A stretch of DNA of 64,000 nt. Origin: Selaginella moellendorffii (Eukaryota > Streptophyta > Lycopodiopsida > Selaginellales > Selaginellaceae). A program made the translations under genes and the position numbers. The notes below the pieces were generated by a model that saw only the letters and a list, made by a program, of their open reading frames with translations, was not told where the DNA came from and made no database searches. The stretch covers positions 33,882-97,881 of the forward strand of contig NW_003314286.1 in the NCBI RefSeq assembly GCF_000143415.4, written 5' to 3'. Shown here piece by piece: positions 22,450-35,300 of the stretch (its first letter is position 1; every line of letters begins with the position of its first letter).

Positions 22450-22900
22450 CCGTGGTTGTTGAGAAAGGTGGCGCTATGGGTTCCATCGCTAATTTCCATC
22501 TTGCCTTATGCGCTATCAATGGTGCAATGGGCTGTGATTTGCCATGAGTGGCCAAGGATGATAGGGTCCTTCAAAGAGGACATTCCAAGACATTTGTAGT
22601 CAACCATAAGGAAATCCACTTCAAAAATAACACCCTGCACTGAGACCTTGACACCACAGCAAATGCCCGCTGGAGGAACGGTGTGGTTGGCAAAGGTTTT
22701 GAGCACGATGGAGGAGCTCTTAGTGATTTGTACCTATGTTGAAAGGGCAGCCTTGAGAGAGATAATGTTGCTTCCAAAACCGGAATCAACCAAAGCATCT
22801 ATCTTACAAGAAGAAGTACAAATCTGCACCGGGACAAAGAATGGACCAAGATCTCCACCATATCTTGTCATGTCGACAATGTGCACCTCTTGAGGAGCTC
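22450..22900 (-). pseudogene. Aspartic protease of copy B
   Basis: DALVDSGFGSNIISLKA carries the canonical DSG active site. KDPIILGHSWQITAHCTID is the later core strand. It is in frame with gag upstream. Confidence 0.7.
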
Positions 22901-23339
22901 TCTTGAGAGTGCTCTCTGGTGTTCTTGACCATGCAAACTCCTCTAAACGCTGGCCGTATCTCGGGACAAGACACAACATGTCTCGGAGTGAAAAGGTGAC
23001 GGGAGTGTCAACCAGTTGTTGAAGAACTAGCTCAAGAACAAGAATAGTTGTTGGTGAGATCTCAGGAGGAGAAGAGAGTAGTGACTTGAAGGGGAGCTTA
23101 CAAGCCACCCTCTGCATCACTGGATCTGGTGCCAATAGAGATTCACTCTCAACTGGCATCGGGGGATCTGTGGCAGGCTGAGCGGGTGCCTTCTTCTTTG
23201 CTTGGGCTCGAGTGGTTGCGGTTTGCTGCTGTTGCCTATAGAGTTCCTCGGCTACCAAAATTGTGTTGACCAATGAGGCTGGTGCCTTGCCTTTGCTTGA
23301 CAAAGGGGCTGCCTCAATCGCTTGTCGCTCCAGCTGCTC

Positions 23340-24060
23340 CTAATATGTCTTTGGACCCTGAGACGATGTGGAACTATTAGCAAAGGGATGTTGTTGGACA
23401 CGTTGAGAAGATGGAGGCCGAAGCTTTGGGTGAAGCTTGAAGCAGCACTGCATGTTGTGTGTGTTTGTCTCATAGTGAGTGCACCAACGGGGCTTAAATC
23501 TACGTTCCCGAGCTGTAGTGGCCTCTTTCCTGGACTCCACCAGCTCCAAGAGTAGTTTCTCATGGTGTAATTGCTGCTGAAGAATGATCTTCTTTAGCTG
23601 CCACATCTCGTTGGCAAAGTTCTCAATAGCCGGAGGTGTAAGCTTAATAGCGACAGGCTTTGTTATGGATGGGCGAACAGCTGCACAAGGTGACTCTAAT
23701 GGGGTGATGGCTTGGTCAAAATCAACTCTAGCAATCCCTAGGTCAACCAGAAGCTCTCTTTCCAGCTTTATAGCAAATGGAAATGCCTCACAGCAAGACC
23801 TGAATGTCTTCTTATAAAGTTTCCACTGCAAGTTCCCACACAGACCTGCTGTGAATGCCATGATCCTCTGTTGCTCATCTTGGACCACTCTGCAATCCCA
23901 ACACTACTTCTAGTAAGCTTGAAATTGTGTGATGTAGTCAGGAACAGACTCGTGAGCACCCTGCCGGAACAAAAAGAGGTCGACAAATAGCCAATTTGTG
24001 GGTTTTTCCTCAACAAAGTGTTCTCTGAAAGAAGCAAGTAGTGTCTAGAAGTCTGTCCGG
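23340..24060 (-). pseudogene. gag of copy B (single unit)
   Basis: A 182-codon open stretch plus flanking sequence encodes the capsid (IMAFTAGLCGNLQWKL, IKLERELLVDLGIARVDF) and a zinc knuckle with its second Cys changed to Tyr (CTHYETNTHNMQCC). It gives the single-copy reference for the 608-bp unit that is triplicated in copy A. Confidence 0.7.
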
Positions 24061-24639
24061 TCCTTTGGGAGGAGAGAATCTACCCAAGTTGCTGCTTTGC
24101 CTTCAAGAGACTGTAAGAAGTTGCGGCACATACGATCATCATCGACGATCATGTTTGTGGTGCAGTAGTAATTAAAGCGACTGATATGTAATGTTGGAGA
24201 GACTGTTCCAACACCTGAGAAGGTTAGCAGATCACTCCCCTTCTACAAAACATGGAGCTGAGGTCGAGCTAAAGGTGGCTGCGCCATAGCTTGTAGATCT
24301 AAGTCACTGGAATCTGCCAAGGATGAAGAGGACTCGGCCCAAGAAGGTGCATTGTCGTACCTAAGCTGCCTTTGGATGTTAGAAAGTTTACTCCATACCT
24401 TAAGGCCTCAAGGTATGGTAAAAGGGTGCTAGTTTGTCGTACATCTAGTTTGTACCGGCATCAAATACCCTAAATATTGCAAATGCCCAGTCAAGGCAAT
24501 TGGGTTGACAGGAGCACGAAGACTGTAGGCTAGTGCTCAAGTTGCACAAAGCTGCCCAAAATGCCTATGACGAAGAGGAATAAGGGTGAAAACGGAGATA
24601 TATGCCTCAAGCACACATAACCATTGACCCATGGGGTAA

Positions 24640-25800
24640 TTGCCGAAGTAGCTGCCAGAGTAGCTGTTGGAGTAACCAGTAACCGGTAATTAGGGACTTG
24701 TGACTTGTAACTGGTAACCCCCCTGCTCTCACTCCTACTCCTGCGCCTACTCCAACACCAACTCCTATCCCTGTGCCTATTCCTACTGTCCCTATTCCTA
24801 TGCCAACTCTTGTTTCTGCTCCTCCTGTTCCTGTTCCTGCAGTTACCTATTCCTTGAAGATTGCTTCGTTCCCAAGGAACTCTCAACAAAGTTTAGCCCA
24901 AAAGAGAAAAATGAGTCCTTTGGTCTCAATCCTTCCCCATTTTGACCGTTGGTGGGTTTGTTGGAAAGAGCTCAGCCCCATCTACCTTCTATCGTAAGAA
25001 TTTGGGAAGAAGCCGCCTTAATATTCCCCAAAATCCAAGAAGAGTTAGCCCAGAACGCTAATATTGTGGAAAAACATGTGCATGTCACTGATGTAGATCG
25101 ATACTAAGGCACTGTTGGTATTTTCGGAAAGCCTAGGACCAAGAGCACCTCTAGAAACAAATGGCATCCAAAACAAAGCCTGGAGGAGCACGAATTCCTG
25201 CCACAAAGATGACCCAATCTAGCTGGAGAAGAAAATCCTTTTGCATGCTGCCAATTTGGCCAAATCTAGCACCAAGAATCACCCCTACTCATAAATCTAG
25301 GCCAGATCTACAAGCTCAAATGTAGTACTTTGAGAAATTGGGTCAAGGATCTAGGCGAGAATGTGAAAACCCCAAACTGTTCCTCAAACCGAGCCAAAAC
25401 ACGTTGTATCTCTTCAAATACTGCACGGCTTGATAAGCACCATACTTTGCTGGAAAGAGGAGCTCTAAACCTATCCAACACGCCTAGGATCAAACAAAAC
25501 CACTACAAGATGAACAAGGAATTCCTTCCTAAACTCTGCGGCCAAAAGAAAAAGAAAGACATGACACCCAGAAAGTGCTGCGCATCACGCCGGGTTCACC
25601 ATTTGTTGGGGGAAGGAGGGGCACCTCCCCCAACTCTCGCTCAAACACGAAAAATGCTTCAATACTCTTTACAAAATGCCCCCCCCCCCCCCCCTTGCCC
25701 TTGTGAGGCAAGGGTTTTATACAAGGAAGATGGGGAATATTCTAAGGACCAAAATATTCCCTCTCTCTCTCACTCTCTCAGTGGCCATACCCTAATAGTG
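24640..25800 (-). mobile_element. LTR-like terminal region of copy B
   Basis: Carries the same AGTAACC and CCTACTCCT minisatellites as copy A, the downstream non-coding block, a 16-C homopolymer (25679-25694), the GGGTTTTATACAAGG motif and a terminal CT microsatellite. Confidence 0.5.
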
Positions 25801-26215
25801 CCCTGAGTCATCTAGTTGGAAGAAAGTCACTCCAAAAAAGCTAACATATTGTCAGCAAATGTTCACATTGATATTTGAAAAATACCACATCCAAATGAGG
25901 TGTTGACTTTTGCTACTGGTGTGTGTATATATGTCTATGATGTGGTGTAAAGATGAACACAAATGGAGATGTGGATGATGGTGAAAGAATGAAAGATGAA
26001 AGACGGGCATCTAGAAGTGAGTGTGGGCAATGTGCTAGAAGTGATTGGTAATGGATTTATGAGTATATATGATATGGAATGTGTGTGAAGAATGTATGGA
26101 GTAATGCAATGGTAAGGAAGGACCAAAGAACTTGGAAATAGCCTGAGCCAAGTGAGGAATTACCATACAAACAACAATGCAGCTTAAGCTCTAAAATCCA
26201 ACATAAGAGATATGG
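25801..26215 (-). mobile_element. Third fragment of the copy A/B 3' region
   Basis: Homologous to about 300-700 of copy A and 18800-19220 of copy B, starting directly at the right edge of copy B. It is more diverged and ends near 26215. Confidence 0.6.
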
Positions 26216-26429
26216 TTGTTATGATCCGGCGCAAAAAGATAGAAATCTAGTCACCCTAGACTATTCTACACCACCTCTTAAGGTTCCTCACCACCCAACC
26301 ACCCCCGAGCTACCTCAAAAGCTCCACTACACCACCACTCCACTGTGAGCCCTAGGGTTTTTTCCCTTACCCTAACATGCCTTAATATACCCTTGAGCCT
26401 CCCTTTGACCAATGTTGACCACGTGGTCA

Positions 26430-26720
26430 AAGCTGGTGCCTAACAATTCTTTCCCCTCAACAAAGTCCTTGTCCCAAGGACAAGTTGTACTAGTGATCAC
26501 CCTTTCTGGGGAACCTTGCTCAAACTCCTGATCCATCTTCCACAACCGTATACATCAAGAAGGCATTGGGCCCGTCACTCCGAGATAGTACACAATTCAA
26601 CTAGTTGACATAAAATACCGGATGAATTTTCACCCTAGCTGGCAGCTGCACCCGATAAGCCACTTTACCAATGCACTCTAGCACTTCTTGGGGAATAATT
26701 CTGCAATTTTGATGTACTCA
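26430..26720 (-). pseudogene. Integrase C-terminal fragment of another LTR element
   Basis: The minus strand reads LECIGKVAYRVQLPARVKIH then PVFYVN, the conserved tail of Ty3-type integrases (IGKVAYRL..IHPVFHV). It is followed by a diverged linker. No other domain of this element is in the window. Confidence 0.6.
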
Positions 26721-27369
26721 ATATGCATTAGGATTAACATTATTACTCATGAGCTCCTGCATGCATATCACTAGTATCACTAGTAATGTCAACATCCTAT
26801 TGGCATGATCCCCGCCCCCCCATTCTCTTATAAAAGCTTGCCTTAGGCTTTCACCTTAGTCTTAGGAGTTTCACTCTAACACAATCTAGAAAACTTATTA
26901 AATACAAAATAGCACTGGTTTAACCTAAACACAAAAACAACACTGTTGTGTTCATGACATTTTCTATATGCCTTATTAGCAAATTTAGACACTTTTCATA
27001 AACAATTTATAAAACTAATACATGAGGAATGATAGCAAGGGTATTTAATAAATATAATAAGCTATCATATAACAATATTAAGGGATTAGTACCTAATATG
27101 TGAGGTTCTTGTCAAGCTAGTGTAAGACAAAGCAAAAAAAAGTTAATAAGTTAGCCCATGTATATTTGGCTAAATAGACATTTAGGAATTCTTTATATTT
27201 TAGTATAGATTAAAAGGGGTTAATAAAGGGAATAAACAATACTGATATTTTGCTGTCATGACAATAAAAGAACTTTAGCTTTAAATATAGTTACATTCGC
27301 AGTTGAAGATATAGAATTAAACTATCTCAAAAGAATTCAATAGCAAGTATTCTAAACATATTTTATTTT

Positions 27370-27373
27370 ATAT

Positions 27374-27440
<67 letters not shown>
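27370..27440 (+). repeat. TA dinucleotide microsatellite
   Basis: About 70 bp of nearly pure TA repeats with one interruption (ATAAATA). Confidence 0.95.
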
Positions 27441-27444
<4 letters not shown>

Positions 27445-28019
27445 CTAACACACTAATTGTATGGTTTATAATATGAGTTTTAATATAAATATTTAAGTTT
27501 CTAAAATTAATATTTATTTTTAAATATATAAATATTAAAAATAAGTAACCTCAAACACTTTGACTATGAAATAAGAAATAAGAAATATATTATAAATACC
27601 AATGACTACATTTTACTTTCTATAGATCTAAACAAAAAGTATAAAAATGAAAACTTCTCGAAAGTTATTTCTTTAGTATTTAGTTTGAGCCTCTAAGTTA
27701 AGGTGCATGACCAGCCTTGGCACACAGCCATGGCAGCCAGCCATGGCTTGCATCGGCATGGCCGGCTGCATGGCCAGCCATGCAAGCTACCATCCATTGC
27801 CTTAGGCTGCAACTATGGCAAGCATGGCTGCCATGACTGCTACTAGTGCCATGGTGCTTCACTACTGTGGCTGGTTGAGACTATACATCGACAGAAGAAT
27901 AGAGCTCAAGGTTCTGGGCTTCCTCCGATAATGGGAATTGGCATTCCCATCCTGGCGAGAACATTAGAGTTTGTAAGTTTCAAACCGGGCACAAAAAGCA
28001 AGAGCATCGACACTCACCC

Positions 28020-28320
28020 GCTGTGTCTCGAGAAGTAATCGTTGTCGAGAGAGATGGCAAGAGCTAGAACAATCGCTCTCTCGGTCAGTGTCAAAGAGCG
28101 AGAAACCGAAAGAGGCTCCACCTGGAAAAGAAAAATCTCGCGAGCTCGCAAGAGGAAAACGCAAAAATATCCACCTGTGGATCAACGTTTTGAGCTTGCT
28201 CGCCACCCTGCAAAACGTACTGGCCAGCAACTCCAGCTCTGTTTGTACCATCAGCGAGGACTTCGCCAAATCTCACGACATATTGCCCAGCATCTGTGAA
28301 GAACTGCATTCCAAGCAGTG
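28020..28320 (+). other. Possible orphan exon, unrecognised
   Basis: A locally GC-richer patch with an open plus frame ending at 28321. It is basic in its first half (KEAPPGKEKSRELARGKRK) and then reads LWINVLSLLATLQNVLASN. The composition differs from the AT-rich surroundings. No family was recognised and no gene model could be built around it. It may be a relic of a captured gene fragment. Confidence 0.25.
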
Positions 28321-31160
28321 AGATACTTGCTGGTCTGGAATTATCACACCATACCTCGTAGCCAAATCCAGCTGTAACTTCACAGCTGGGTCTGCTAAAA
28401 GCCAGCTGCAGTCACAGTGAGGGCCAAGTCATTCTAGCTTAATGTTTGATTTTTTTGCTTATGCCACAACCAGCTATGGCAAGCAATGGACAAACTTGGA
28501 GCTCATGTGCATCTATAGCAGTGTTGTGAAAGGTTTTGAGGTCTCAAAGCTGAGGATCTTGGAGGATGCCAAGGAGCTAATCGATGCTATACCAGTCTTT
28601 CTAGATCACATCTCACTCCTTGCTTCTTGCAAAGTCCATATTGTAGCTGCAATGGATAAAGCAGCAAACAGCAAACAATTTTTTTGTTTTACCGAGTTTC
28701 GATTACTACATGTGATAAAAATGTTAATAAGAACTAGCTGAATTAATCAGCTTTATAAATCCACATACAAACCCTGCTTCGAAAGATTATTGTATAAACC
28801 AAGATAATAAGACAACCAAAGAAACAAAGATATGAAAATACATAGAAATGCAAACATATGTCTGTTAAATAAATGCTTATACTAGATGAAACCATAGTGC
28901 AATTTCACAAATTCTAAGATTTGAGAATCAAGAAATTTGACATTTTATTTTTTATGGTAACTAGTAAAAACATTTTTAATATGAATGAAATAACCACCAC
29001 ATTATGCGAAGAATGTTGTGGTTGAAGCTGGCATTGTGGTGGATGTTTAAAACAAAAAGTAGTACGAAAAACATCTTTATAGGATTTTAAAATTTTGTTA
29101 CAACATTATAATCATTGAATGGTTTGCATATGTCATTCCCCAGCAAGGTTACATTTAAGATTGAAATTTCATAGTTTTATTTATTGCTAAAAAATGAGGT
29201 ATGAGATTTTTAAATTAAAATCATATAGTTTTTATAATGGTTTTAAAGTGTAATAGGATATTTATCAACCAAAGTTTTATACTAAGATTGTAGAATATAA
29301 TGATGAATCTAATGAGAGTTACAGTGGTGAAAATAAGCATACAAGAAATATTGAGGTATTTCAATATTTTCATGAATTAGCTATATATATAATATGTGAA
29401 TTTGCAAAATACTATGAAGGCTATAATACTAAAGGAATAAATAGAATAATATGCCAAAGAAATTGATGAACATATGAGGCTAGTGTAAATGATACAGGAC
29501 AAACAAGATATTACTTTTAAGTTTAATATATTTTTTGAATTAATAAAAAAATTGTAAAAAATATGTAACTTTAATTTGTGAGCTATAAGGAACTATATAT
29601 TGATCAAGCCATTGTTCTGCTAAAAAAATCATCTATGGCTTTAGAAAAATCTGATGTATAAATTTATATAATTTTCAATGTAAATTTAAAATATGTGATT
29701 TCTATGTAAGCTGTTATAAAAGACATCAATACAATTGTAATGTAGTATTCTAAAATTCATGTTATATGCTAGCATGTATTTGGTAGATCAAGAAGTAAAT
29801 ATTTATATCACTTTCAATACAATTGAAAACTAAAGATTTTTATATTGTATAGATTGTTATAAAAAGCAAACCTAAATATAGTATAAGGTAAATTATTGTA
29901 AGGTTTTAAATATTTTATTATATAATTTCTTTTTAAATTCATATAAAAAATAATTTAGAAAGTGATGTTAATGCTGGTGTTATGTGAAGGACATAACAAT
30001 TTACCTGTATAGTAAAGAATAAGGTGAACAAATATTTTCTAGCCCAGTTAAATATATTTTAAGTATAATGAATACAATATATTGTAGTATAATGAAAAAC
30101 AAAGGATGAGCTTCCACTAAATAAGATTAAATATTTTCTAAAGGGTGAGATGAGTATTTTATTTTTCATTTGATCTATAGTAATTTGTATAATTAATTTA
30201 ATTTTTGTGTAAGAAGCCAAGATTTAAATTTTGGATATAGATATTGTAAAAGGCATTATGAAGTTATTTATTGGAAAGAAGGCTACCTTTCAAAATATCA
30301 AAGGGTTTTACAAGATTAAAAACAAGTTCTATCAATTGTTTAATGAAATAAAAACTAAAACAAAAAAAGTTTTAAAATATATTGCTAAACATATTTTAAA
30401 AGTTGGGTATTTAGATGGTATTTTTGGAAGCATGGGTAACTAATACTTAGGATTAAAGTATATTAACCATTCAAGAAATTGATAGATTTGATAAGATATA
30501 TGGAGATATGTAAAAACTATATAGCTAAATAGAATCACAAATACATGTAAAACTGTAAATAAAACTATATGAATATTTTTCTAAACTATATAAAAATATA
30601 TATTTTGAATTTTGTAAATGACTATATAATAAACCATATCTTAAACACATATACATTTGTTTATTAAAAACTATATTACCATAAGAAAAAATTATATGTA
30701 GTATTTGGATAAAATTGACTAACATCTTTATTAAAAACCATACATATTTGTCATGCTAATACTTAAAACCATTAAAAAACTATTTCAAACCTTATACAAT
30801 AAAATCATATACCAAACTAGATGATGTAATTTTGTCCCATAGCTGTGTATTAATAAATGTACTGGAATTATTTAAGTGAGACTCCAAGCATGTAATGAAG
30901 TAATAGAACTACTATGAATTTTAACATTTTTGAAACATACACATATCTAGATTTAATTAGATGAGTTTTTATAATGTCCATTTTTGTTTTTTACAACATA
31001 TTGATTATATGGACTATGAGGTCAATCTATGAAGACAAACAGCTAGTAGTTATTTTAATTTTTCAGAAAACATGGAAAGAATAATTGCTAAAGTAGCTGT
31101 TTGTCAACTGTCATCCTCCTGGAGTAAGCCGGAGTGGAGTTTGAAGCCATAGGTGAGAAT

Positions 31161-32048
31161 TGTCAGGAATCCCCTAATTCTTGCCACATTCCTAACTCTC
31201 GCCAGATTCCTGACCTGCAGACCACATTCCTGACTCTCGAGACACTTCCCTATTCCTGACTCTCGAGACACTTCCCGATTCCTAAGTCTCAAGCCACATT
31301 CCTGATGATGATGTGGCGCCTCCTCGACCTCAGCTATATTTAGGCCGTCCTCGATCCAAGAGTGGTGGAGCTTCATCAACCTATAGTATATATAGGTTAG
31401 CTTTGTTCCATTTCTCCACAATCTGAATCAACGCCAGTCTAAGGCCTCTTCTTTCCTCGACCTCAGCTATATTTAGGCCGTCCTCGATCCAAGAGTGGTG
31501 GAGCTTCATCAACCTATAGTATATATAGGTTAGCTTTATTCCATTTCTCCACAATCTGAATCAACGCCAGTCTAAGGCCTCTTCTTTTGTTTCCACTAGC
31601 TTTTCTCTCTGTCTTTTTGCATTTTCCAGTCTTGATCTTGTCAGGGGTCTTGACAAGAATCTGGTACAATCTGGAGCTGCCAGAGGACAAATTTGGTGTT
31701 TAAGAGATATTCTGGAGGAATAAGGCAGTTACAAGGAAGAGGATTCGGAGGAGAGTGGAAGGGTCGTGATGGCAAAACAGAGAGTAAGGAGGGATCCAGT
31801 CGCAGACAGGGTGACACGGAATTCACATGTGAGGTGAGCGGTCGAGCAACTCAATATAAATCAGGAGCAGACAGTGGTTACTACCTGTCCGACATGTGGC
31901 CAGATTTGGTACCGTGCCATGCGAGAGATACTGGAGGAGCTCTTGAATCCAGAGATTACTGAGCCTACAGCGACCTGATGTATTCTTTTCTTTGATGAAT
32001 AAAGGAGAGGTCGCAGTTTTCTCTTGCTTGGGTTTTTCTAGGACTACA
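31161..32048 (+). repeat. 5' LTR (888 bp)
   Basis: About 2-3% diverged from the 3' LTR by eye, almost all transitions. It begins with two 26-bp repeats (about 31226-31277) where the 3' LTR has three. It contains a 133-bp tandem duplication (31322-31454 and 31455-31587), and each half carries a TATA-like CTATAGTATATATAGG. Confidence 0.93.
31381..31530 (+). promoter_or_regulatory. Duplicated TATA elements in the 5' LTR
   Basis: CTATAGTATATATAGG occurs at 31381 and again at 31514, exactly 133 bp apart, inside the internal tandem duplication. Both are plausible LTR core promoters. The same pair is in the 3' LTR. Confidence 0.6.
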
Positions 32049-32178
32049 AATTTGGTGCAACAATCGTCTCTTTGAACGTCGTCAGGAAAGTCGCCGCGCC
32101 GCTGTTTTTCCGTCCCAGACTCAGGAATCCCAGCTTGAGTCTTCGGGGCATACTCCTGAACCTACTGCTTCGGTTCCG

Positions 32179-32391
32179 ATGGATATTTCTGGTACTCCCC
32201 GACTCATTAGAGGGAAGTTGAGTCCTGTTGAGAAGCAACGTCGAATATCTCATAATCTTTGCCTCTATTGTGCTGATCCTAATCACAAAGCAGCTGTATG
32301 TCCCAAGAAGCCTCCTCAACTGCTCAAGTTCACTCTGCCTCAAAGTCCACCTCTATTGCAGTCGGGAAACGACCCTGTCCAAACAGAGTAG
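32179..32391 (+). pseudogene. gag C-terminal remnant with zinc knuckle
   Basis: Only the end of gag remains: PMDISGTPRL (a PMDID-like lead-in), then CLYCADPNHKAAVCP, an intact C-x2-C-x4-H-x4-C knuckle. The capsid and matrix parts that should fill 1 kb or more are absent; the 5' LTR ends only about 130 bp upstream. The frame is offset by -1 from pol, which starts to overlap at about 32298. This could be a programmed shift or decay. Confidence 0.75.
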
Positions 32392-35300
32392 GAGCTGTCT
32401 GTTTGGACTCCCCGAATAAAAATCACTTTTCTTCTTTATCAAGCTCCTCACCACCTTTCATCAAAGCCACCACCAATTCCCGCAACTTCCGTGTCCCATG
32501 TCTCCTTTCTTTCACCGGACAATCAGGACTCAAGGCTCTGGCATTACTGGACTCGGGTGCAACTTCCTGCTTCATGGACACGGACTTTGCTGCCCGACAT
32601 CACGTTCCTCTTTCTCCTACCATACGGGATTTGAGGGTTGAAGGCATCGGCGGGCATTTTGTGTCTCCATCTTCTGGACTTAGGGAAACGTTGCCCATTC
32701 GAGTACACATCGGGTCCACCGTCACCGATATCGCCTTCAACATCATCAACAGCAAGTCCTCCTCTGTGGTGCTCGGTCTTCCTTGGTTCCAACTACATTA
32801 GCCTCAGATCTGTTGGAAGGAATTACAGCTCATCTCTCCCACGGCTTCCCCTGCTGTTCATCATGTCCGAATCAGGAAAAGTTCCCTAAACTCAAATCGG
32901 GGTTCTGTTCCTGACTCTATAAAGTTTTCACCCTCTTCTTTTTCCTCTCTTCCATCTTACACTGGACCGTATCCTCGTCTCATCATTCCATTTAGTCGTA
33001 CGCCTCCTCCTATCTCCACAATCACTATGAAAGAACTCCTTCATGAAGAACCTCTTTTTCTTTTTGCTTTGCATGTTTCTCTTGTCAGTCTTCCTGAGAA
33101 GTATCATGATTTTGGGGATGTGTTTGACAAGAAAAAAGCTAGTGTACTGCCTGTTCATCGGCCTTATGATTGTCCCATTGATTTACAGGAAAGAGCGTCA
33201 CCTCCATGGGGGCTTATCTACGGGTTATCCCCGTTCGAGCTTAAGGCCCTCAAAGAGTACGTGGATGAGAACCTTGCCTCAGGCTACATTCAGCATTCGC
33301 AGTCCCTGGCTGGAGCACCTGTCTTCTTTGTCAAGAAGAAGGATGGGAGCTTGCGGCTAGTCATCGACTACCGAGGTTTGAACAAGGTGACTGTTCGGAA
33401 CCGTTATCTGCTGCCCCTGATCTCGGACCTGTTGGAATGCCTCGGCGGTGCCCGCTTCTTCACCAAGATCGACCTCCGTGGAGCATACAACCTGATCCGG
33501 ATCCGGCCTGGTGATGAATGGAAGACTGCGTTCCGAACCCGCTATGGCCACTTCGAGTACACTGTCATGCCATTTGGCTTGACAAATGCTCCAGCAGTTT
33601 TCCAACACATGGCGAATGACGTCTTTCAGGAGTTTCTTGATCAGATGGTGATCGTCTACCTTGATGACATCCTCATCTACTCAAAAACTCAGGAGGAGCA
33701 TGACGAACATGTACGCAAGGTGCTAGCGAAGCTGCGAGAACACGGCCTATATGCAAAGCTTGAGAAATGTTCCTTTGATCAGCAGTCTGTGGAGTTCCTT
33801 GGGTACTTTGTCACTCCTAAGGGTATCACGATGGATCCTACCAAAGTCAAGACTATTCTCGAATGGGAGCCTCCACAATAAATGTCGAACGTTCAGGTTT
33901 TCCTTGGCTTTGCCAACTTCTACCACAAATTCATTGATCATTACTCTGACATTGTCCTTCCTCTCACACATCTCACTTGCAAGGATGTTCCCTTCTCTTG
34001 GTCTGCTGCTGCCCAGCAGGCCTTCGACACACTCAAGGCGGCTTTTAGTTCTGCTCCTGTCTTGATCCATGCTGATTCCTCACAACCTTTCTTCATCGAG
34101 GCTGACGCCTCCGACTTTGCCATTGGTGCTGTGCTGTCTCAACTTGGAGCGGATCACAAACTTCATCCGGTCGCTTTCCATTCTCGGAAATTCCAGCCTG
34201 CAGAGATCAATTACGAAATCCACGACAAGGAGCTCCTTGCCATCGTGGATTCCTTTGGAGAGTGGCGCCGTTTCTTGGAGGGGGCGAGCCATCAAACAAC
34301 AGTCTGGACGGATCACAAAAATCTTGAGTACTTTGCCACTTCTCGAGTTTTAAGCTGTCGTCAAGCAAGGTGGGCACAATTCCTGAGTCGGTTTGACTTT
34401 GTTATCAAGTACAGACCTGGAAAGTTTCAAGGCCTTCCTGATGCTCTTTCAAGGCGCTCCTATCTCAGTCTCAGGCCTGGTAATCCTGCCTTCGATCAAC
34501 AGGATCAAGTTATCCTCGGTCCTGATCAGCTTCAAGTTATGGCAATTTCCCTGGCCCCTCAGGACTCCTCCTTGATGGATGCAATCAGAAACGATCTTCA
34601 ATCTGATGATCTCGCTAGCGACATCTTCCCCCATCTTCAGGCTGGACACCCAGTGACTCCCGACTGCCGGCGATTTGACGAGTTCGAGTTCTTAGATGGC
34701 TTATTGTACCGTGGGGAGCAGCTTTACGTTCCTGAAGGTGATGCTCGAAGGTTGGTCCTGATGGCGTGCCACGATAGCTCGACTGCTGGTCACTTCGGCA
34801 TTGTGAAAACCTATGAGCTAGTTGCACGGGACTTTTGGTGGCCTCACATGGACGACTACATCAAAGCTTTTGTTACCTCCTGTGACACTTGTGCCCGGAA
34901 TAAGGTACCTCGCCACCTTCCTTCAGGTTTGCTTCGTTCCCTTCCGGTCCCTTCAGGTCCTTGGGAATCCATCTCCATGGATTTCTTGAGTGATCTTCCG
35001 AGTTCTGGAGGCTTCAACAGCATTTTAGTCGTGGTGGATCGCTTCACAAAGATGGCGCACTTCTTGCCATGTACCAAGGAGTTTTCGGGCGAGGACATGG
35101 CAAAACTGGTATTCAGGGAAATTTTCCGACTTCATGGGATTCCTACAGATGTGGTTTCGGATCGGGGGCCTCAATTCATTTCTCATTTCTGGCAACGGTT
35201 TTTGCAGCTGCTTGGAGTGAAGGCCAACCTCTCTTCGGCATATCATCCTCAAACTGATGGGCAGTCCTAGCGAACGATTCAGACGTTGGAACAATTCTTG

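Larger units (their letters stand above)
18240..25800 (-). mobile_element. Decayed Ty3/gypsy retrotransposon, copy B (dual-RNase H family)
   Basis: Homologous to copy A over almost all its length, including the start (18387 matches base 1 onward) and the LTR-like right end. On the minus strand gag, protease, the linker, the first RNase H and the start of RT share a single frame from about 23.9 to 20.9 kb, then a frameshift occurs in RT near 20.9 kb. Relative to copy A it has a single gag unit, lacks about 0.8 kb of integrase and lacks about 0.1 kb at the start of the second RNase H. It has no intact gene. Confidence 0.8.
26720..31160. other. AT-rich interval without convincing genes
   Basis: Strongly AT-rich with many stops in all frames. 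It contains a TA microsatellite (about 27370-27440), a short CATGG-rich island (27710-27860) and two short open stretches of unknown meaning (28090-28320 and 28442-28741, plus strand). Confidence 0.6.

Noticed and set aside
30231-30443. Lys-rich 70-codon plus ORF in AT-rich DNA
   Set aside because: AT-rich composition alone explains the Lys/Ile/Phe content; no domain or splice context.
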